From positions 1 to 5,382 of the forward strand of contig JAAWLS010000175.1 of the NCBI GenBank assembly GCA_022798035.1: a stretch of DNA of 5,382 nt, in the 5' to 3' direction. Made by a program: the position numbers and the translations under genes. Under the pieces are notes generated by a model, which saw nothing but the letters and a program-made list of their open reading frames with translations, was not told the DNA's origin and made no database searches. Positions within the stretch are counted from its first letter, which is position 1. Each line of letters starts with the position of its first letter. This document shows, piece by piece, positions 1 through 5,382 of the stretch. The DNA is from Lachnospiraceae bacterium (GTDB lineage: Bacteria; Bacillota; Clostridia; Lachnospirales; Lachnospiraceae).

Positions 1-5
1 TTGAC

Positions 6-64
6 GCGCCGAGCACAATTGTGAAGCAATATTTTCTTCTTGTGCGAGTGCGCATATTATTTTT
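6..64 (+). terminator. Possible terminator of a convergent gene left of the window
   Basis: GCGC (6-9) pairs with GCGC (50-53) and GCACAA (13-18) with TTGTGC (40-45); between them C10-G48 and two adjacent G-A mismatches (11-12 with 46-47) could stack. On the plus strand the stem is followed by a T-rich stretch (55-64, eight T in ten). This fits an imperfect intrinsic terminator for a plus-strand gene ending before the window, converging on dnaJ. No coding end is visible, so this is tentative. Confidence 0.35.
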
Positions 65-105
65 GTCATATAGGAAATCCGAAGGAATTTCCTATATGAT
101 AAAAA
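60..105. other. AT-rich hairpin with UUCG-type loop beyond the terminator
   Basis: Thirteen perfect base pairs link 66-78 with 87-99; one mismatch further out, the T run 60-64 can pair with the A run 101-105. On the minus strand the apex reads CTTCGG (84-79), the C(UUCG)G tetraloop type. The flanks are in the wrong order for a terminator on either strand (T before and A after on plus). It starts exactly at the T tract of the operon terminator. It resembles a dispersed intergenic palindrome, but that is not testable here. Confidence 0.6.
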
Positions 106-130
106 AGAAGCTGCTCATGAGTTGTCTCAT
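92..130 (-). CDS. Candidate 12-residue micro-ORF overlapping the terminator
   Basis: After dnaJ, a strong Shine-Dalgarno sequence GGAGG (144-140) stands 9 bases before an ATG (130-128) that opens MRQLMSSFFFII and a TAG stop at 94-92. The FF run is encoded by the terminator T tract and the start codon lies in the terminator stem. It may be accidental, a remnant gene start, or a leader whose translation would disturb the terminator. There is no homology evidence. Confidence 0.15.
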   Translation of the reverse strand: MRQLMSSFFFII

Positions 131-140
131 GTACAGCTTC
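101..140 (-). terminator. Intrinsic terminator of the hrcA-grpE-dnaK-dnaJ operon
   Basis: On the minus strand a stem forms from GAAGCTG (140-134) and CAGCTTC (113-107); after a 2x2 internal loop CATGAG (131-126) pairs with CTCATG (121-116) around a 4-base loop. It is followed directly by TTTTTT (106-101). This is a canonical Rho-independent terminator, lying about 105 bases beyond the dnaJ stop codon. Confidence 0.92.
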
Positions 141-207
141 CTCCAAAATATATGATAGGAACCTCTTCGGGAACCCTGTTATCAGATGAACGTGCGGTAC
201 AACATTT

Positions 208-240
208 TTTATCGAAATTTGCCCAGCAAGTTCCGATAAA
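208..240. other. Hairpin just after dnaJ (mRNA 3' region)
   Basis: An inverted repeat begins 6 bases after the dnaJ stop codon: TTTATCG (208-214) pairs with CGATAAA (234-240), and after one mismatch AATTTGC (216-222) pairs with GCAAGTT (226-232, one G-T wobble) around a 3-base loop. No T run follows on either strand, so it is not a standard terminator. As RNA it would form a stable stem in the 3' untranslated region of the operon message, possibly protecting dnaJ mRNA. The rest of 141-207 has no gene and no strong structure that I see. Confidence 0.55.
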
Positions 241-245
241 CTGCA

Positions 246-1427
246 CTATTTGCCATCTTCATGGGATTCTTTAAATTTTCCCATAAAGCCTTTTTTCTTT
301 CCATGCTTCTCTGCCGACGCATCGCCCCCTTGTTTCCTCAGTGACTGACTGCTGGCTTCGTCAAACCTGCGCAGCGCTTCTTTGGCCTCCTCGTTCAGTC
401 CCGTGGGAACCTGAACAACCAGCGTCACATAATGGTCTCCCCGCAGAGAAGAATTGCGCAGAGAAGGAATTCCTTTTCCTTTCAGACGGATTCTGGTGTC
501 TGTCTGAGTGCCGGCTTTTACATCATAGAGAATATCACCGTCAATGGTGCTGATACGCACCTCTCCTCCCAGCGCTGCCTGGGCAAAAGAGATTGGCGCC
601 GTAGAATAAATATTCATATCCTGACGCTGGAAAATCGGGTGCCTGGTGACATTTATCTCCACCAGTAAATCTCCCCTTGGCCCTCCATTGGTTCCAGGCT
701 CTCCTTTCTCACGGATACGGACACTCTGACCATTATCAATACCTGCCGGGATAGAAACCTTAATCTTTTTGCGCTTTGCAATATATCCAGTTCCACGACA
801 GTCCGGACATTTCTCTTTGATAATTTTTCCGGTTCCACGGCAGTCTGGACAAGTCTGTACATTCTGAACCATCCCTAAGAAGGACTGCTGGGTGTACACC
901 ACTTTTCCTTTTCCGCCGCATTTGCTGCAGGTCTCCGGCGTGGTGCCTGGTTTTGCCCCGGTCGAGTGACAGGTAGTGCACTCATCTTTCAGCGTAATCT
1001 CTATCTCCTTCTCACAGCCAAAAGCCGCTTCCTCAAAGCTGATACGCACCGCTGCCCGTAAGTTTGCCCCTTTCATAGGCCCATTGTTGGCAGAACGCCT
1101 TCTGGAACCGCCGAACAAATCACCGAAAATATCGCCAAAAATGTCACCCATATCCATGCCAGAGAAATCAAAACCGCCTCCGCCGCCCATGCCTCCGTCA
1201 AAGGCCGCATGGCCAAACTGGTCGTACTGGCGTTTTTTATCTGGGTCGCTCAAAACGGCATATGCCTCGGATGCTTCTTTAAATTTTTTCTCTGCCTCCG
1301 CATCACCCGGATTCATATCCGGATGATACTTCTTGGCAAGCTGACGGTATGCTTTTTTGATGGCATCATCGCCAGCATTTTTATCCACTCCCAGGACTTC
1401 GTAGTAATCTCTCTTCTGTTCTGCCAT
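246..1427 (-). CDS. dnaJ: Chaperone protein DnaJ (Hsp40, type I)
   Basis: DnaJ delivers unfolded proteins to DnaK and stimulates its ATPase. At 393 residues it is a full-length type I Hsp40. The J domain is about 6-71 with the essential HPD at 35-37; the Gly/Phe-rich linker is about 72-107; CTD I, interrupted by the zinc region (150-214), and CTD II follow. Four cysteine motifs bind two zincs: C150/C153, C167/C170, C193/C196 and C207/C210. Motifs 2-4 fit CxxCxGxG; motif 1 reads CTTCHSTG, with Ser at the first Gly position. The C-terminus is an unusually Lys-rich tail ([13 protein letters not shown], 374-386). The start lies 2 bases after the dnaK stop and its ribosome binding site (AAGGAAG) is inside the last dnaK codons, so translation is probably coupled. 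It is the last gene before the operon terminator. Identification is secure. Confidence 0.98.
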   Translation of the reverse strand: MAEQKRDYYEVLGVDKNAGDDAIKKAYRQLAKKYHPDMNPGDAEAEKKFKEASEAYAVLSDPDKKRQYDQFGHAAFDGGMGGGGGFDFSGMDMGDIFGDIFGDLFGGSRRRSANNGPMKGANLRAAVRISFEEAAFGCEKEIEITLKDECTTCHSTGAKPGTTPETCSKCGGKGKVVYTQQSFLGMVQNVQTCPDCRGTGKIIKEKCPDCRGTGYIAKRKKIKVSIPAGIDNGQSVRIREKGEPGTNGGPRGDLLVEINVTRHPIFQRQDMNIYSTAPISFAQAALGGEVRISTIDGDILYDVKAGTQTDTRIRLKGKGIPSLRNSSLRGDHYVTLVVQVPTGLNEEAKEALRRFDEASSQSLRKQGGDASAEKHGKKKGFMGKFKESHEDGK

Positions 1428-1429
1428 GA

Positions 1430-3337
<1,908 letters not shown>

Positions 3338-3340
3338 CTA

Positions 3341-3418
3341 CTACACAACGGCTGCCATGCTGTGCCTCACGACACTTTACTGTACAACGGCTACCATGCT
3401 GTGCCTTACGACACTTTC
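3341..3418 (-). repeat. 39-bp tandem duplication of the grpE 3' end
   Basis: Two head-to-tail 39-base units, 3380-3418 (coding, GrpE residues 221-233) and 3341-3379 (after the stop), agree at 34 of 39 positions. The period is 13 codons, so the second copy stays in frame. GrpE ends ESVVRHSMVAVVQ, then TAA, and the following codons read SVVRHSMAAVV then TAG TAG. The differences are GAA/TAA, two silent GTA/GTG changes, GTA/GCA and CAG/TAG. The duplication roughly doubles the grpE-dnaK gap (81 bases). No convincing internal promoter was seen in the gap. The divergence shows it is not a fresh copy or a simple assembly stutter. Confidence 0.95.
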
Positions 3419-4078
3419 CCGATAAGTGTATCCTCTCTGCAGTTCCTGAGCTACAAATCCAGACTCGAATTCTTCGCTTTCCACCTGCATCACTGCATTG
3501 TGAAATTCCGGATTAAATTCTGTGCCCACCGCTTCAATCGGCCTTACCTCCAGATTTTCCAACTCTGTCATCAATTGCTTATATATCTTATCCATTCCCT
3601 GTACAAAGGCGTCTTCTTTTGCCTCTTCGGGAACGGCGGATAAACCTCTCTCAAAATTGTCTACCACTGGAAGAATTTTTTCAATGATACTCTTGGCACC
3701 CACTTCAAACATCTGGCCCTTTTCTTTTTCTGTTCTTTTACGGAAATTATCAAATTCCGCCATCTGTCTCTGCACCCGGTCCGTCAGCTCTGCAATCTTT
3801 TCTTCCTGTTTGCTCTTCTTTTCCTTTTTCTTGAAAAATCCTTTTTTCTCTTCCTGTCCTTCCGGACTTTCCTCCTCAGATTCTTCCTCTTCGGAATCTT
3901 CCTCACCGGATTCTTCTATTTCTCCTGAACAGGGCTCCTCTTCTTCTCCAGAGCACTCCTGATTCTCCGGTGCAGAAGTATCTTCACATCCTGCTGCCTC
4001 TTCCAAATGTTCTGCGCCGTGTTCTGTTTCCACGTTTTCTGTCTCCTGCTTTACATCCATCTCTTTATTTTCTGCCAT
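3377..4078 (-). CDS. grpE: GrpE, nucleotide exchange factor for DnaK
   Basis: GrpE is a cytoplasmic dimer that opens the DnaK nucleotide-binding cleft and releases ADP. It has 233 residues, slightly long for the family because of its N-terminus. Residues 1-77 are very acidic and low in complexity, with runs of Glu and two CSGE motifs (42-45 and 50-53). Residues 78-94 switch to Lys-rich (KKGFFKKKEKK). The long coiled-coil helix follows (about 90-140, including AEFDNFRKRTEKEK at 107-120), and the beta-wing domain that contacts DnaK is about 170-233, with the conserved FNPEFHNAV (188-196) and RHSMV (225-229). The start follows AAAGGTG (4092-4086) with a 7-base spacer. The gap from the hrcA stop is 14 bases, so the genes are cotranscribed and may be translationally coupled. 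Oddity: its last 13 codons are duplicated in frame just after the TAA stop. Identification is secure. Confidence 0.98.
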   Translation of the reverse strand: MAENKEMDVKQETENVETEHGAEHLEEAAGCEDTSAPENQECSGEEEEPCSGEIEESGEEDSEEEESEEESPEGQEEKKGFFKKKEKKSKQEEKIAELTDRVQRQMAEFDNFRKRTEKEKGQMFEVGAKSIIEKILPVVDNFERGLSAVPEEAKEDAFVQGMDKIYKQLMTELENLEVRPIEAVGTEFNPEFHNAVMQVESEEFESGFVAQELQRGYTYRESVVRHSMVAVVQ

Positions 4079-4092
4079 GTCTATTCACCTTT

Positions 4093-5133
4093 CTATCCTT
4101 TTCCCGGCTTCCTGAATACAGTGTCAAGCTGTACTTTTAACGTTTTCAAATTATCTACCACATTTTCATAATCCATTCGTTTCGGTCCGATAATTCCGAT
4201 GGTTCCCTGCATTCCCTCTCCCAGTTGATAGGTCGCAGTCACTACGCTGCAGTCTTTCATGTTCTGAATCGGGGATTCTGCCCCGATATAAACCTGAATC
4301 CCTGTCTCTTCTTCCGAAGCAAGCCTTTCATTTACCAAGCTGACCAATTGTTTCTTTTCCTCAAAGGTACTCAACAGTTCGCTTGCTTTCTGGGAATCGC
4401 TTAATTCCGGATATTTTAAGATATTCGTTGTTCCGCTGGTGTAAATTTCAAGTTCTTCATCTTCCTGTATGGCACCTGCCAGCGCATCCAGCACATCCCC
4501 TACAATATTGCTGTGAATTCCCGCCTGCTCTTTCAATCTTGCAATCGTTCCCAGATTAATCTGCTCCACAGACAATCCGTTCAGGCTGGTGTTCAGAAGT
4601 ATATTCAACTTCAGCAATGTTTCATTATCTAAGGCTTCCCCCGTAGAAATCATCTTATTCTTTACAATGTTGCCTTCCATCACAATGACGGCGAGAAGCT
4701 GTTCTTCATCTACCTGAGACAACTGCAGAAATTTTACTTTATTATGATGATAAGACGGAGCTGTTATCATTGCCGTATAATTCGTATTCGCGGCAAGAAC
4801 TTTTGCCATCTGCTGCAATACTTGTTCCATCCGCTCTGTATGTTCAATCATGAACTCTTTCATCTCAGTGACTTCCTGCTCTTTTTCCTTCATCAGATTA
4901 TCTACATAAAAGCGATATCCTTTATCGGAAGGTATTCTTCCTGCGGAAGTGTGAGGCTGCAGAATATATCCAAGCTCTTCCAAATCTGACATCTCATTGC
5001 GGATAGTGGCGGAACTCAGATTCAAATCTGAATATTTGGAAATCGTTCTGGAACCCACTGGTTCGCCAGTATCCAGATAATTGCGGATGATTGCATTTAA
5101 AATTTTTGTTTTTCTCTCATCCAGTTCCTGCAT
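4093..5133 (-). CDS. hrcA: Heat-inducible transcription repressor HrcA
   Basis: HrcA is the repressor of class I heat-shock genes; it binds CIRCE as a dimer and in the family is kept active by GroEL. The 346 residues match the usual length of about 340-350. Residues 1-70 are the winged-helix DNA-binding part, with EPVGSRTIS (24-32), LSSATIRNEMSDLEELGY (39-56) and the family hallmark HTSAGRIPS (61-69). Residues about 75-110 look helical and charged (linker), and the rest is the GAF-like effector and dimerisation region with its insert, ending in a short basic tail (RKPGKG). The ATG at 5133 is chosen because AGGAGGG (5145-5139) lies 5 bases upstream and the protein begins as HrcA normally does. 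It is the first gene of the operon, downstream of a perfect CIRCE, so it represses itself. Identification is secure; no defect seen. Confidence 0.98.
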   Translation of the reverse strand: MQELDERKTKILNAIIRNYLDTGEPVGSRTISKYSDLNLSSATIRNEMSDLEELGYILQPHTSAGRIPSDKGYRFYVDNLMKEKEQEVTEMKEFMIEHTERMEQVLQQMAKVLAANTNYTAMITAPSYHHNKVKFLQLSQVDEEQLLAVIVMEGNIVKNKMISTGEALDNETLLKLNILLNTSLNGLSVEQINLGTIARLKEQAGIHSNIVGDVLDALAGAIQEDEELEIYTSGTTNILKYPELSDSQKASELLSTFEEKKQLVSLVNERLASEEETGIQVYIGAESPIQNMKDCSVVTATYQLGEGMQGTIGIIGPKRMDYENVVDNLKTLKVQLDTVFRKPGKG

Positions 5134-5169
5134 TCCAACCCTCCTGTATTACATTTTGTAATCCCTCTG

Positions 5170-5196
5170 TTAGCACTCGGCTTGTAAGAGTGCTAA
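5170..5196. promoter_or_regulatory. CIRCE operator (HrcA binding site)
   Basis: Perfect match to the CIRCE consensus TTAGCACTC-N9-GAGTGCTAA: left arm 5170-5178, nine-base spacer 5179-5187, right arm 5188-5196. It starts about 7 bases downstream of the predicted transcription start of the hrcA operon, the standard location where bound HrcA blocks RNA polymerase. Because it is transcribed, it can also fold as a stem-loop in the 5' untranslated region. HrcA is encoded directly downstream, giving an autoregulatory loop. Confidence 0.98.
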
Positions 5197-5209
5197 CATC
5201 TATGTACCT

Positions 5210-5238
5210 AAGATAGCACTAACATTTTTTCTTGTCAA
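5210..5238 (-). promoter_or_regulatory. Vegetative (sigma-A type) promoter of the hrcA operon
   Basis: On the minus strand, TTGACA (5238-5233, 6 of 6) is followed by a 17-base spacer and TATCTT (5215-5210, 4 of 6 against TATAAT). The predicted start of transcription is near the A at 5203, giving an untranslated leader of about 70 bases that contains CIRCE. The sequence upstream of the -35 (about 5239-5280) is very AT-rich, with TAAAATCT occurring twice, so it could act as an UP element. The arrangement is typical of CIRCE-controlled operons, which use the housekeeping sigma factor. Confidence 0.88.
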
Positions 5239-5260
5239 TAGCATTTTCAGATTTTATAAT
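5232..5260 (+). promoter_or_regulatory. Candidate divergent promoter sharing the -35 region
   Basis: On the plus strand, TTGTCA (5232-5237, 5 of 6) is separated by exactly 17 bases from a perfect TATAAT (5255-5260). Its -35 occupies almost the same bases as the -35 of the hrcA promoter on the other strand, so the two could not easily be occupied together. Transcription would start near 5267 and run into the hairpin at 5289-5352, giving either a short RNA or, if read through, a transcript leaving the window. AT-rich DNA makes chance matches possible; no plus-strand gene is certain downstream. Confidence 0.4.
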
Positions 5261-5288
5261 TTCTTTAGATTTTAGCATACCAGTTCAG

Positions 5289-5352
5289 CCATACCTGAAA
5301 AATAGAACCGGAGCATGCTTGCATGTTGTAGGTTCTATTTTGATAGGTATGG
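5289..5352. terminator. Nested hairpin, probable bidirectional terminator upstream of the operon
   Basis: Long inverted repeat. The outer arms CCATACCT (5289-5296) and AGGTATGG (5345-5352) pair fully. After a small internal loop the inner arms AAAATAGAACC (5299-5309) and GGTTCTATTTT (5331-5341) pair. Within the loop CATG/CATG (5314-5317, 5322-5325) can close on CTTG. The inner stem is flanked so that each strand ends in a T run (TTTT at 5338-5341 on plus, TTTTT at 5302-5298 on minus), as in a bidirectional intrinsic terminator. It would stop transcription arriving from a minus-strand gene upstream and any transcript from the divergent promoter. The T tracts are short, so efficiency is uncertain. 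Confidence 0.6.
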
Positions 5353-5382
5353 GCGGAGCGCCTCTCTATGAGCAAAGTTAGC
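5353..5382 (+). other. Window-edge segment, possible start of a plus-strand reading frame
   Basis: These last bases contain a small hairpin (GGCG-GAG-CGCC, about 5352-5362) and an ATG at 5368-5370 opening a frame that stays open to the edge (MSKVS), with a weak GGAG 9 bases upstream. Too short to identify. On the minus strand nothing recognisable as the end of a gene is visible either. Confidence 0.12.

Noticed and set aside
1..152. Plus-strand open frame from position 3 across the hairpins to about 152
   Set aside because: Its path runs through palindromes and terminator stems; no start or recognisable protein features.
190..206. GTACCGC on the minus strand (200-194) resembling part of a T-box, ahead of a terminator and a GGAGG
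   Set aside because: Only about 45 bases separate it from dnaJ, too little for a T-box stem I and specifier loop, and I could not find an antiterminator that competes with the terminator stem.
976..1326. 116-codon plus-strand frame rich in Pro and Ser
   Set aside because: Opposite the J-domain and Gly/Phe region of dnaJ; the Pro run is the complement of Gly codons.
3377..3379. Stop-codon read-through extending GrpE into the second copy
   Set aside because: TAA is the least leaky stop and tandem TAG codons follow soon after; the duplication is adequately explained without read-through.
3522..3962. 146-codon plus-strand frame, very Ser-rich, opposite grpE
   Set aside because: The Ser runs are simply the complement of the Glu-rich N-terminal codons of grpE.

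Overview
The window holds one complete heat-shock chaperone operon, all on the minus strand and read from high to low coordinates: hrcA, grpE, dnaK, dnaJ. The gene order, the perfect CIRCE operator and a DnaK lacking the extra N-terminal segment of Gram-negative homologues point to a low/moderate-GC Firmicute of class Clostridia. The look of all four proteins suggests Lachnospiraceae (Blautia-like), but the genus is a judgement from memory, not a search result.

Right edge (about 5146-5382): intergenic control region. It contains a sigma-A-type promoter for the operon (TTGACA, 17-base spacer, TATCTT), a perfect CIRCE inverted repeat just after the predicted start of transcription, a candidate oppositely directed promoter that reuses almost the same -35 bases, and a long nested hairpin with short T tracts on both strands that should insulate the operon from its neighbour.

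Middle (246-5133): hrcA, grpE, dnaK and dnaJ. Junctions are tight at hrcA/grpE (14 bases) and dnaK/dnaJ (2 bases, ribosome binding site inside the end of dnaK). The grpE/dnaK gap is 81 bases because the last 13 codons of grpE are present a second time, in frame, just after the stop codon.

Left edge (1-245): non-coding. It has a hairpin right after dnaJ, a textbook intrinsic terminator for the operon, a second AT-rich hairpin immediately beyond it, and a third hairpin that may terminate a convergent gene outside the window.

The genes form one circuit. DnaK binds unfolded clients, DnaJ delivers them and triggers ATP hydrolysis, and GrpE exchanges the nucleotide. HrcA represses the operon at CIRCE; in the family, HrcA activity depends on GroEL, so chaperone titration by unfolded protein opens the operon. 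This is conserved core biology and I see no new defence, mobile or biosynthetic system. The points worth a second look are the grpE tail duplication, the shared -35 divergent promoter and the structured flanks.
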